Below, piece after piece: positions 9,462 to 17,271 of a stretch of 64,000 bases of DNA. The position numbers and the translations under genes were made by a program. The stretch's first letter is position 1; every line of letters begins with the position of its first letter. The DNA is taken from assembly GCA_022841545.1 (NCBI GenBank), contig JALHRF010000001.1:62001-126000 (forward strand). Direction: 5' to 3'. The notes below the pieces were generated by a model, which saw only the letters and a list, made by a program, of their open reading frames with translations, was not told the DNA's origin and searched no databases. The stretch is from Bauldia sp. (lineage in GTDB: Bacteria; Pseudomonadota; Alphaproteobacteria; Rhizobiales; Kaistiaceae).

Positions 9462-9612
9462 ATGAGAGAGGCCACCATCGTCGGCGTCGACGTCGCAAGA
9501 ACGTGTTCGCACGCCGAGAGCTTCGCGGCGGTCAGCCGGATAACGCCGTCCTGAACCGCCGGCCAGCGGAAGCGCCCATCCTGTCATTCGGCGTGCAAAA
9601 TTTGCACGCCGA
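9462..9612 (+). pseudogene. Possible IS110-family transposase N-terminal remnant
   Basis: An ATG at 9462, preceded by GGAGG, opens MREATIVGVDVA, the usual start of IS110 DEDD transposases with the first catalytic Asp. After a one-base frame change the sequence continues KNVFARRELRG and RRPAEAPILSF, as expected for that family. Only about 50 codons remain before a Usp fragment. Match is short, so the call is tentative. Confidence 0.4.
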
Positions 9613-9639
9613 TTGACAGCGAACGAGCGAAAACCGTGC

Positions 9640-9927
9640 ATGTGGCATGTGGTTACCGTAACGAACGAGAAGAGCATCGAGACACGCCGCTCCGGCTCGG
9701 AGCTGGCCCGGCATCTCGCCTGTCACTGCGTCGAGATCACATTGGACGAGGAGGACGCGGGCGGACGATCGATCGGGCCAACCCTCGCGGCTTACGGCGC
9801 CTCGCGCAACCTCGACGTTCTGGTCATGGGAGCGTACGGGCACTCCCGGATGCGGGATTTCGTCCTGGGCGGCGCCACAAAGAGCCTTGTCGCCAGCCCG
9901 CCGCTACCGATCTTCCTCTCTCATTGA
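9640..9927 (+). pseudogene. Universal stress protein, C-terminal domain only
   Basis: The frame from about 9640 encodes VVTVTNEKSIETRRSGSEL and ends in VMGAYGHSRMRDFVLGGATKS, the ATP-binding end of a UspA domain. It is colinear with the last 95 residues of the Usp at 11179-12033. It lacks the first domain and a credible start with a ribosome site, and it follows an IS110 remnant, so an insertion probably removed the 5' part. It could still make a 95-104 residue single domain from an ATG at 9613 or 9649. Confidence 0.65.
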
Positions 9928-9968
9928 CACTGAGAACGGCAGCCCGAAATGGGGACGCGCATACGCGG

Positions 9969-10406
9969 TCACACGTTCCCACTGATATATTTCCGCATAG
10001 CCTCCGCTTCCGACTGAACCTCCACAACACGCAGATGGAGCAAGTCGCGGACGCTCACTATGCCGACTAACGTCCCTGCGGTCACCACAGGCAAATGCTC
10101 CACATGCCTGGCAATCATGAGCGCCATAATGCCCACCGCACGATCATCCGGGGCGCAGGTCAAAACCTTCGCAGTCATCAGGTCCCGTATGCGCCTACCC
10201 AACAGATCAGTACCCATACTCCTTACGCCGCGCACTATGTCGCGCTCAGAAATAATTCCCTCTACCATTTTGCCGTCACTGCTCACGACCAAGGCACCAA
10301 TGTCCTCAAATTCGGAGGACTCCAGGAGATCGGCGATCGTGGCATCAGGCACGATATGCGTCGTAGTGCGTTTTGGCTGCGCGTTGAGAACACGCTGAAC
10401 AGTCAT
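9969..10406 (-). CDS. CBS domain pair protein
   Basis: 145 residues made almost entirely of two CBS motifs (about 10-65 and 75-130), a nucleotide-sensing module. Visible signatures are DIGALVVSSDGKMVEGIISERDIVRGV and the second copy HVEHLPVVTAGTLVGIVSVRDLL, quoted here only in part by position. The ATG at 10406 has AAGGAG six bases upstream; an in-frame upstream start at 10490 adds unrelated residues. Proteins of this layout bind AMP, ATP or NAD(H) and act as energy sensors, often next to Usp genes as here. No partner domain is present, so its output is unknown. Confidence 0.88.
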   Translation of the reverse strand: MTVQRVLNAQPKRTTTHIVPDATIADLLESSEFEDIGALVVSSDGKMVEGIISERDIVRGVRSMGTDLLGRRIRDLMTAKVLTCAPDDRAVGIMALMIARHVEHLPVVTAGTLVGIVSVRDLLHLRVVEVQSEAEAMRKYISGNV

Positions 10407-10699
10407 GTCAATCTCCTTGCACCAAGCCTTAAGCGTTGACCGACCATCGATGCCGTCAAGCATACCATACAGTTCGTCCACCCTGAACAATCGGCTCCCT
10501 CCATTGGGTGACGTGACATCTCGTGAGCGCCCGCCAGCCGCCCGGCCTCAATCATCGTCGGGGCAAGATCAGCGGCGTCATTGCCATCTGACCAACAGCC
10601 ATGCAGTTGCAGTGAGGGCAAATATTTCCACGATCCGCTCCGGAGGGTTCGCTGGCTAGTCTAAGTCTAGCTAGCGGGCATTTTCCGACTCGTAAGGTT
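10407..10699. other. Intergenic stretch without a convincing gene
   Basis: About 290 bases between the CBS gene start and the broken Usp copy. No conserved coding frame or SD-led start was seen. It contains one copy of the 25-base IS-end-like repeat at 10654-10678 and probably the promoter of the CBS gene, but no clear -35/-10 pair was recognised. Confidence 0.4.
10654..10678 (+). repeat. IS-end-like repeat, partner of 15769-15793
   Basis: The 25-mer beginning GGCTAGTCTAAG matches the sequence at 15769-15793 at 20 of 25 positions in direct orientation. It is nearly palindromic, so it also matches in inverted orientation. The right-hand copy forms the end of an IS630 remnant, so this one may be a solo IS end. 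Confidence 0.5.
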
Positions 10700-11164
10700 T
10701 CAGTTCCACCGGCGCGGCGGCGAGGCGACGGTAGATGGTGTCGGCGGAAAATTGGCCACCAACCCAGTGTCTTCGCCCGCACTAGCGTGACGCACGATTC
10801 GGGCGGCATTAGAGCCGAGGAGAAAGGTGCTCATCGACGGCCGGTGAGAGCCCACCACTATGAGATCGGCATTGAATTCCGTGGCTTCCGAGAGGACTTG
10901 ATCATAGACGGTGCCGATCGGGGTAACCGTAGACAGCTGCGCTACCGGCAGGCCCATGGGTCGGGCCAGGTCCACGAGTTTGGGTTAGCGTCCGCTTTTC
11001 CTCGTCGGCAAAGAAACTTTTGGGGAGATAATCCACCGCCGCTTCGACCATGTAGCGGACGTGGACAATTCGCACATCAGCGCCCGCCGCCTTAGCGAGT
11101 TCCCCGGCCGCAGCGGTGGCAGGTGCAGCGAGCTCGGGTTCGGCGGTGTCGATCGCTTGAACAT
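10700..11164 (-). pseudogene. Universal stress protein, frameshifted
   Basis: The left end encodes the second half of a UspA domain (ADLIVVGSHRPSMSTFLLGSN, a variant of the ATP-binding loop). The right end encodes the first half (TAEPELAAPATAAAG, then ADVRIVHVRYM and DYLPKSFFADEEK). The halves are in different frames, joined by a one-base change near 10978. The strand after the initiator (MFKR) also seems to lack a few codons. It is read as one dead single-domain Usp gene, related to the fragment at 5838. Confidence 0.7.
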
Positions 11165-11178
11165 GTCTGGAACCGACG

Positions 11179-12033
11179 TCAATACGACAGAAAGAGCGGG
11201 ACTGGGCGTCGATCAAGCATGCTCAACGTCGCGCCCCCGAGTACAAAATCCCGCACCCGGGAATGCCCGAACGCCCCCATGACGAGGAGGTCCGCGTGGC
11301 TTGATGTCGCGTAGCCTTCAAGAGCGTCACCAATCGACTTTCCGCCAGCGTTGACGACATCGAAAGCAATCTCGACCCCGTGCCGCGCTAGGTGCCTGGC
11401 AAGCTCGGCTGCCGACCGAGATGGATTGATCGGTTTGTCGTTCGCTATTGTAACGACCCGGACGAGTTTTGCTTTCTCCAGAATCGGCAGTGCGTCGGAG
11501 AGCGCCCTGGCAGCGGCGCGACTGGCGTCCCAAGCCACCAAGATATTGTCGAGGGTCGGCGGACCAACGCGCCGCGCTCTGCTTGGAAGGATCATGACCG
11601 GGCGACCAGCGCCGAAGATCGTCGCTTCCGCAAGCGGCCGTTCCGAAGCGCCTTCGTCGCAGATCACCACGATCGTGAGATCCCGAAGGCGAGCGTGCGC
11701 TATGAGCGAGTCCTGAACGGTGGCGAGCTCGCACCTATCGACGATGCCGTCGTGACTGAGGTTTCGAACAGCCGCGGATCGCGTGAAGGCCGCGATGAGA
11801 TCCCTCGCGTTCTCGGCGCTCGCCTTCCTCTCGTCCGCGATGATGGCAGGCAAGTTCACCACCAGGTTCGCCAGAAAATGAACAGGCAGAGGCGCCTGGA
11901 AGCCCACCTCGAATGCGATAGCCGTGATTTGCGTATCGAGAGCGGCGGCAATCGCAACGGCATCCTCGACGGCGCGGATTGGCGTTGGAACCGGATGTGT
12001 TACCAACGCCAGCAATGTGTCCCTGAATGGCAA
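11179..12033 (-). CDS. Universal stress protein, two-domain
   Basis: 284 residues if begun at the TTG at 12033, which directly precedes PFRDTLLALVTHP, the usual first strand of this Usp class, and has AGGAGAGG upstream. No ATG suits. A degenerate domain 1 (to about 150) is followed by a canonical domain 2 beginning DNILVAWDASRAA and ending with VMGAFGHSRVRDFVLGG, the ATP-loop signature. An FNR-like box lies 59 bases upstream of the start (12092-12105), well placed for activation. The gene lies downstream of the Usp at 12183-13055 on the same strand with 149 bases between. Confidence 0.82.
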   Translation of the reverse strand: MPFRDTLLALVTHPVPTPIRAVEDAVAIAAALDTQITAIAFEVGFQAPLPVHFLANLVVNLPAIIADERKASAENARDLIAAFTRSAAVRNLSHDGIVDRCELATVQDSLIAHARLRDLTIVVICDEGASERPLAEATIFGAGRPVMILPSRARRVGPPTLDNILVAWDASRAAARALSDALPILEKAKLVRVVTIANDKPINPSRSAAELARHLARHGVEIAFDVVNAGGKSIGDALEGYATSSHADLLVMGAFGHSRVRDFVLGGATLSMLDRRPVPLFLSY

Positions 12034-12091
12034 GATGGGCGTTCCTCTCCTGAGCAAAAAAGTCACTATCCCGAAGAACGCGTCACCCGCC

Positions 12092-12105
12092 TTGACACAA
12101 ATCAA
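12092..12105. promoter_or_regulatory. FNR/FixK-like box, one mismatch
   Basis: TTGACACAAATCAA matches TTGAT-N4-ATCAA at nine of ten conserved positions. It lies 59 bases before the TTG start of the Usp at 11179-12033, a typical position for a class II activator site. The sequence match is seen; oxygen control is inferred. Confidence 0.5.
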
Positions 12106-12182
12106 TCCGTTCGGCGTGCTTGGCAGAATCGACCCATCCGTGAGCGCATTGCGGATACGGCCGGCGGTCAACCGAGATAATC

Positions 12183-13055
12183 TCAATCCCGAGCGGGTGG
12201 GGGGACAACCAGAACATCGGTGTCGAGCCCGTTCAGTAACTCTTGCGCTACGCTTCCGAGAAATATCTTGGCAATCCCACTTCGGCCGTGCGTTCCGATC
12301 ACGACCAGATCTGGCACCGGGTCGGCTGCGGCTTCGAGGATAACCCTTGCAGGCGGCCCCTCCTCTGGCCGAACGCGCGTCGTGTAATCGATTCCGCCAA
12401 GATCGACCGTTTGCAGGAACTGCGTCAACTCCTGGCTGGCTTCGAGTGCGGCTTCGGCGACATATCGCTTGATTATGTCGGCAGATAGGCCGGCAATTGC
12501 CAGCATCCCCTTGGCCATAGGGTCGAAGACGTGAAAAATCGTAACCCGTGCTCCCGCAAGGAGGCCGAGCGCCTTTGCGGTCTGCAACGCATGGCGAGAA
12601 CACTCGGAGAGGTCCACGGCCGCCAACGTGTTGTTCAGATATGGGCCGGAAGGCTCGGCGTTGACGACCAGCACCGGAGCGGCACGCATCCGGATGACGC
12701 GCTCCACTGTTGTTCCGATAAACACGTCCTTCAGCAACTGCTTTCGATGTGCGCCCATGACGATGAGGCCAGTGGCGGACTTTTCGGCGAGCCCGACGAT
12801 GCCGTCGAACGCATCTCCCCGCACGACCGTCACATTGAAAGCACGACCCTGCAGCTCTGAAACCGAGCGCGTCATCCGCTCGAGTTCGGCGGTCGCCTCG
12901 CCCTCCGCCGCAACTATCCGATGCTCCGGCTGATCATCGTCGACGACGTGAGCGAGGATCAGCTTGGCACCAAATTGCCTCGCCAGCAAACCGGCACGCC
13001 GGACGGCCCGTTCGGATCGGCTGGAAAAGTCAGTTGTGACCAGAATCTGACGCAC
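12183..13055 (-). CDS. Universal stress protein, two tandem UspA domains
   Basis: 290 residues. The GTG at 13055 is chosen as start because GAGGG lies seven bases upstream and the fold begins at once (RQILVTTDFSSRSERAV). Domain 1 carries GAHRKQLLKDVFIGT, a loop lacking the second Gly. Domain 2 carries the full GTHGRSGIAKIFLGS motif. Layout and sequence parallel the gene at 1302-2180, so the two look like paralogues from one duplication. Its function is probably ATP-linked stress survival; it reads away from the exchanger gene, whose start lies 219 bases off on the other strand. Confidence 0.88.
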   Translation of the reverse strand: MRQILVTTDFSSRSERAVRRAGLLARQFGAKLILAHVVDDDQPEHRIVAAEGEATAELERMTRSVSELQGRAFNVTVVRGDAFDGIVGLAEKSATGLIVMGAHRKQLLKDVFIGTTVERVIRMRAAPVLVVNAEPSGPYLNNTLAAVDLSECSRHALQTAKALGLLAGARVTIFHVFDPMAKGMLAIAGLSADIIKRYVAEAALEASQELTQFLQTVDLGGIDYTTRVRPEEGPPARVILEAAADPVPDLVVIGTHGRSGIAKIFLGSVAQELLNGLDTDVLVVPPPARD

Positions 13056-13273
13056 GTCTAAGCCCTCGCTGATCGAACCGTCTTGACGCGCGCTATATGT
13101 CGGTTGCGCCATCGCGACAGAGAAGCAACAAATAGAGCATCGCGACGGCACGCTTGAAGGCTTTACGAACGTATCGCGATCGACCTCAAGTGCGCAACCC
13201 AGCTACCGAAGATTCGGCTCTCCTCGATGTGCGGTGGAGGGGCCGCCGACCCGCCGGTCGCCAAGGAGAGGCT

Positions 13274-14353
13274 ATGAGTCTGATCACTTTCTTGTTGGGG
13301 CTTGGTGCGCTGGTGCTAGGGGCTGAGCTCCTGGTTCGCGGCGCCTCGAAGCTCGCCTTCAAGCTCGGAGTTTCGCCCCTCGTCGTCGGATTGACCGTTG
13401 TGGCATATGGTACCAGCGCACCGGAGTTGGCTGTATCCATGCAATCGGTGATCTCTGGCCAAACCGACATTGCGGTTGGCAACGTCGTTGGTAGCAACAT
13501 ATTCAACGTCCTCTTCATCCTGGGAGTATCGGCGCTGATCACGCCCTTGATCGTTAACCAGCAACTGATCCGGCAAGAGGTCCCGATCATGGTTGGGGTC
13601 TCATTGCTGTTGCCTGTACTGGCCTATGATGGCGGTCTGTCGCGTATCGACGGCATGCTCTTTATGACATTGTTGGTGGCCTACACGGCATTCTTAATCA
13701 TTCAGAGCCGCGGCCAAGGAGCGATTCCGGAGACGCTTGTGCAGGAGGTCGGGGTCATAGGATCCGGGTGGGACTCAAAGTTCCTCGCTCAGGTCGCGCT
13801 GATTGTCGCGGGCTTGGCGTTGCTCGTGTTCGGGGCGAGATCTTTGGTCGAAGCGGCCATCACCATCGCCAAGCATCTCGGTGTCAGCGAAGTGGTAATC
13901 GGTCTCACCGTTGTCGCAGCCGGGACCTCCTTGCCTGAGGTGGCGACATCAGTTTTGGCTGCGATCCGCGGTCAGCGTGATATTGCCGTCGGCAATGTGG
14001 TCGGCAGCAACATCTTTAATATCCTTGGCGTGCTTGGCGTCTCCGCGGTGGTGGCGCCTAGCGCGCTCGCCGTTGCACCAGCGATGACGGCGTTCGATAT
14101 ACCAGCGATGCTCGCCGTGGCGGTTGTTTGCTTGCCGATCTTCTTCACGGGCAACTTGATTGCCCGCTGGGAGGGCGCAGTCTTCGTCGGGCTATATGTC
14201 AGCTATACGCTCTATTTGATATTGGCCGCACAGCAGCACGACGCGCTTTCGACCTACGGCTTGGTCTTTGGCATGGCTGTGCTGCCGCTCTGTACGTTGA
14301 CGATCGTTATCATCGCCTGGCGGGAGTGGCGCGCCAGAAACAAATCAGAGTGA
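13274..14353 (+). CDS. Calcium/sodium antiporter (CaCA family, YrbG-like)
   Basis: 359 residues with about ten membrane helices arranged as two inverted repeats. The alpha-repeat signatures are visible twice: GTSAPELAVS with GNVVGSNIFN in the first half, and GTSLPEVATS with GNVVGSNIFN in the second; their acidic residues bind the exchanged cation. The start at 13274 has AAGGAGAG just upstream. The protein would exchange Ca2+ for Na+ or H+ across the inner membrane. It stands alone between a divergent Usp gene and the DUF4010 gene. Confidence 0.9.
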   Translation: MSLITFLLGLGALVLGAELLVRGASKLAFKLGVSPLVVGLTVVAYGTSAPELAVSMQSVISGQTDIAVGNVVGSNIFNVLFILGVSALITPLIVNQQLIRQEVPIMVGVSLLLPVLAYDGGLSRIDGMLFMTLLVAYTAFLIIQSRGQGAIPETLVQEVGVIGSGWDSKFLAQVALIVAGLALLVFGARSLVEAAITIAKHLGVSEVVIGLTVVAAGTSLPEVATSVLAAIRGQRDIAVGNVVGSNIFNILGVLGVSAVVAPSALAVAPAMTAFDIPAMLAVAVVCLPIFFTGNLIARWEGAVFVGLYVSYTLYLILAAQQHDALSTYGLVFGMAVLPLCTLTIVIIAWREWRARNKSE

Positions 14354-14511
14354 TCGCGGCTGATGCGGTACTTGTCAGTTCCGAGGGGGGCCATTGCGTG
14401 ATAGTCGCGTCTGCGGCGGCTTCGGCATGTGGTCGTTGTATCCAGGATCGCGGTCTTTCATGAGCGGGGAGCGCACTGATCAGGCTGTATGGTCAGGAAA
14501 GTTTGCGTCCG

Positions 14512-15765
14512 ATGACGACTGAGCCGTTGATCTTGCTCAATCTTGTTGAAGCGCTCGGCATCGGCCTCTTGATCGGCGCCGAGCGAGAGCGTCGTATGGC
14601 CCACGATACTGGGCGGGCGCCTGCCGGCATAAGAACGTTTGCGATTTCGTCATTGGTCGGAGCGGTGAGCGTCCTCGCCGGGGGGGAATTGCTGCTGGTA
14701 ACCGCCACGGTCGGTGTCTTCGCGTTGGCCGGGCTGGCCTATTGGCGTTCCAAGGGCGAGGAAGTCGGGCTGACGACCGAGATTGCGCTCGTCATGACCG
14801 TGCTGCTCGGCGGGCTATCGATTCGTCGTCCGGAACTTGCGGCCGGTGTCAGCGTCGTCGTGGCAATTCTTCTGGCCGCTCGGGCACCACTGCACACCTT
14901 CGTGCGCTCGGTAATGAGCGAAGACGAGTTGCGGGACGTACTATTGCTGGCCGCCGCGACTCTCGTCGTATTGCCGGTCGTTCCTGATCGCCCGATGGGG
15001 CCCTACGCGGCGCTGAATCCCTATACGATTTGGATCGTCGTCATTCTCGTGATGGCGATCGGTGCCGCCGGCCATGTTGCGATTCGGCTGTTCGGTGCGC
15101 AATATGGGCTCCCTCTGACGGGTCTCGCATCAGGATTCATATCGAGCACGGCTACGATCAGGGATATGGCCGATCGGGCCATGAAGGCGCCGAACCTCTT
15201 GCTTGCAGCTGTCGCCGGGGCTTCGTTGTCGTCCATTGCGACGATTATTCAGATGGCCCTGGTTCTTGCGGCGGTCAGCACGGCGACCCTGCGAACACTC
15301 ATGGTCCCACTCATGACGGCGGGCGCCGTGGCGACGCTGTATGGGGCAATTTGGACGATTCTGGCGCTACGACAGCATCCCGACGGGCGGCTTGCGGGCC
15401 ACCAGCAGCGTGCCTTCAGCGTGTCGACAGCCTTGATCTTCTCGCTTGCCCTGGCCTTGATTCTGATGGCGGCGGCGGCTCTACAGGAGTGGCTGGGCAA
15501 CACCGGAATCATCCTGGCTGCTGCCCTTGCTGGCCTCGTCAATACACATGCGGCGGCAATTTCGGTCGCATTGTTGGTTGCCTCCGGAAAGATCACGGCA
15601 GCCGACGCCGTGTTGCCGATACTGATTGGAATCTCGACGAACTCAATCGTGAGAATGGTCCTTGCGCACGTCGGTGGCGGCCGCGATTTTGCGGTTCGTG
15701 TGGTTCCCGGACTTATCCTGGTCGTGCTAGCTGCCTGGGCCGGCGCGCACTACATCCGCATGTAG
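14512..15765 (+). CDS. MgtC/SapB-like plus DUF4010 membrane protein
   Basis: 417 residues, strongly hydrophobic. The N-terminal 140 residues (NLVEALGIGLLIGAERERR, then GIRTFAISSLVGA) match the MgtC/SapB N-terminal membrane domain. The rest matches DUF4010, with GFISSTATIRDMADRA as a recognisable loop. About 12 helices are predicted by eye. Function is unknown; the MgtC relationship suggests a role in envelope or ion stress. The ATG at 14512 is preferred over a TTG at 14503, because AGGAAA lies about 11 bases upstream of it. Confidence 0.8.
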   Translation: MTTEPLILLNLVEALGIGLLIGAERERRMAHDTGRAPAGIRTFAISSLVGAVSVLAGGELLLVTATVGVFALAGLAYWRSKGEEVGLTTEIALVMTVLLGGLSIRRPELAAGVSVVVAILLAARAPLHTFVRSVMSEDELRDVLLLAAATLVVLPVVPDRPMGPYAALNPYTIWIVVILVMAIGAAGHVAIRLFGAQYGLPLTGLASGFISSTATIRDMADRAMKAPNLLLAAVAGASLSSIATIIQMALVLAAVSTATLRTLMVPLMTAGAVATLYGAIWTILALRQHPDGRLAGHQQRAFSVSTALIFSLALALILMAAAALQEWLGNTGIILAAALAGLVNTHAAAISVALLVASGKITAADAVLPILIGISTNSIVRMVLAHVGGGRDFAVRVVPGLILVVLAAWAGAHYIRM

Positions 15766-15768
15766 CGT

Positions 15769-15960
15769 GGCTAGACTAAGACTAGAGAGCGGATTTCGAT
15801 CTGGATGAATCGTTGGGGATTCCCACCATCGGTTTTGAGGTGATTCCGACATGTCTGCCGGATGGAGGCCGGCAGACATGTCGAAAAGCCTTTCGGTCGA
15901 TCTTCGGGTTCTGGCGGCGGTTGCGGAGGGTCTGGCGCATCGCTACGCGGGCTCGTCCTT
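15769..15960 (+). mobile_element. IS630-family remnant: left end and transposase N-terminus
   Basis: The terminal-type sequence GGCTAGACTAAGACTAG at 15769, the conserved leader (GAGAGCGGATTTCGATC) and an ATG at 15878 opening MSKSLSVDLRV are typical of rhizobial IS630 elements. The frame then continues VAEGLAHRYAG with codons missing and is lost by about 15960. A perfect 12-bp inverted repeat (15850-15861 with 15869-15880) puts the GGAGG ribosome site in a hairpin loop, with the ATG at the end of the stem. The following 215 bases to the mrpE start show no recognised feature. Confidence 0.6.
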
Positions 15961-16178
15961 GACAAGCAGCTCATGCGGATCTCATTGGTACCGGCTTTGG
16001 TCTCCGCCATCAGAATGCCTGCGACACACAGGCTGTCGCTAGACGCGCCAAATTGTGGCGGCTACCTTGGAGGGGGCTGTTGGCGGTCGACGAAGCCCTT
16101 CTTAAGGCTACTAGCCCCAATAGCTGCGCCAGGCTGGATACCGATTCGCGTGCGGCGATCACAACCTTTGGCATTCCG

Positions 16179-16718
16179 ATGATCGTATCCAGCTGGAGGA
16201 AGATAGCGGCGCGCGGTGTCGTGACGCCGATAGTCGGCTATGCATTCTTGTGGTATGTTTTAACTAATGGTGACATGGCGTCTTGGGTCGTGGGTGCGCC
16301 GACAGTTCTTACTGCCGCAGCGGTCGGGCTCGCGCAGCGCCGCACACACTGGCGACTGAGTCTGCAGGGCGCGGTTCGGTTCGCGGCCTTCTTTCTCGCC
16401 GAATCTCTCAAGGGTGGACTCGACGTGGCGTGCCGCGTTGTTCGTCCCCGGGTGCGCATCGCGCCGACGCTATTGGATTATGAAACGCCCTTGTTGCGAG
16501 AGCCGCCGGCGCGGGACTTTTTCGTTCTCTGTGTCAGTCTATTACCCGGCACGCTGGTCGCGAGGATGGAAGACCGTCACCTTGTGGTCCACGTCCTCGA
16601 TGCTGGTGCGCCAGCACTACAGGATATCGCTCGATTGGAACGGGTCGTGGCGGGTCTTTTCGGAGTGGATTCGGCATCCGAGAGCGGAGAGAGATCGTGG
16701 AAGAATTCATGTTCTTGA
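16179..16718 (+). CDS. mrpE: Mrp-type Na+/H+ antiporter subunit E
   Basis: 179 residues, the membrane-anchored MrpE/MnhE subunit. Hydrophobic segments occupy roughly 12-50 and 62-82, followed by a soluble C-terminal domain with CVSLLPGTLVA and HVLDAG, both typical of MrpE. The ATG at 16179 gives the usual family length; no strong ribosome site is visible. Its 3' end overlaps mrpF by 22 bases. It opens an eight-gene operon whose products form a multi-subunit proton-coupled cation antiporter in the inner membrane. Confidence 0.88.
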   Translation: MIVSSWRKIAARGVVTPIVGYAFLWYVLTNGDMASWVVGAPTVLTAAAVGLAQRRTHWRLSLQGAVRFAAFFLAESLKGGLDVACRVVRPRVRIAPTLLDYETPLLREPPARDFFVLCVSLLPGTLVARMEDRHLVVHVLDAGAPALQDIARLERVVAGLFGVDSASESGERSWKNSCS

Positions 16719-16960
16719 TGGCGGCCGCTGTGCTGGGGTCGGTAGCGCTTGGTCTATGGCGTGTTATACGCGGGCCGACACGCGCCGACGCCATGATGGC
16801 GGCGCAGCTCTTGGGGAGCGGAGCAGTGGCGGTACTTCTTCTTCTGTCGCACGCCATGGCGAGGCCGCATCTGGTCGACGTGGCGCTCGTCGTCGTGCTT
16901 CTGGCGGCTATGGTGAGTGTTGCCTTTGTTCGCCGGCTTAAGCCGATCCGCGGGGCGTGA
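16697..16960 (+). CDS. mrpF: Mrp-type Na+/H+ antiporter subunit F
   Basis: 87 residues with three hydrophobic helices and the family signature RVIRGPTRADAMMA between helices 1 and 2. It starts with GTG, within the end of mrpE, and its stop overlaps the mrpG ATG, which indicates translational coupling. The length equals that of known MrpF/PhaF proteins. It is a structural subunit of the complex without a known catalytic residue. Confidence 0.9.
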   Translation: MEEFMFLMAAAVLGSVALGLWRVIRGPTRADAMMAAQLLGSGAVAVLLLLSHAMARPHLVDVALVVVLLAAMVSVAFVRRLKPIRGA

Positions 16961-17271
16961 TGCGACCGAGTGATTGGCTGACGATGGGATTTGTTGGCGC
17001 CGGCGTGCTTTTCTTCATTGCTGGCAGCATTGGCCTCATTCGGCTGCCCGATGTGCTGACCCGTCTTCACGCCCTGACCAAGGCCGACAACGTCGGATTA
17101 GGTCTTATCGTGCTAGGACTGGCGTTCCAGGTGGGGAGCCTGTTGGAGCTCATTAAGCTATTACTGCTGTGGCCTCTGGTACTGCTTGCGAGCTCATGTG
17201 CTTGTTATCTCGTCGCTCACTCGACGCTGCAGTCACAACGGGACACTGAAGAGCGACGACGTGTCAGGTGA
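16960..17271 (+). CDS. mrpG: Mrp-type Na+/H+ antiporter subunit G
   Basis: 103 residues with three membrane helices and the characteristic IGLIRLPDVLTRLHALTKAD segment, here read at about residues 26-45. The ATG overlaps the mrpF stop (TGATG). A GTG three bases earlier would add one residue. The C-terminus overlaps the start of the next gene by 11 bases. It is a structural subunit of the Mrp complex. Confidence 0.9.
   Translation: MRPSDWLTMGFVGAGVLFFIAGSIGLIRLPDVLTRLHALTKADNVGLGLIVLGLAFQVGSLLELIKLLLLWPLVLLASSCACYLVAHSTLQSQRDTEERRRVR

Noticed and set aside
9613-9927. Intact small Usp gene
   Set aside because: It covers only the last domain of a two-domain protein, follows a transposase remnant and lacks a convincing start, so it is listed as a pseudogene.
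10985-11182. Short minus-strand frame starting MTSVPDMFKR
   Set aside because: Only its second ATG fits a Usp start; the frame is then lost, and the real coding signal continues in another frame of a broken Usp gene.
16053-16178. N-terminal extension of MrpE from an ATG at 16053
   Set aside because: The added 42 residues are not hydrophobic and not MrpE-like; the family length fits the start at 16179.
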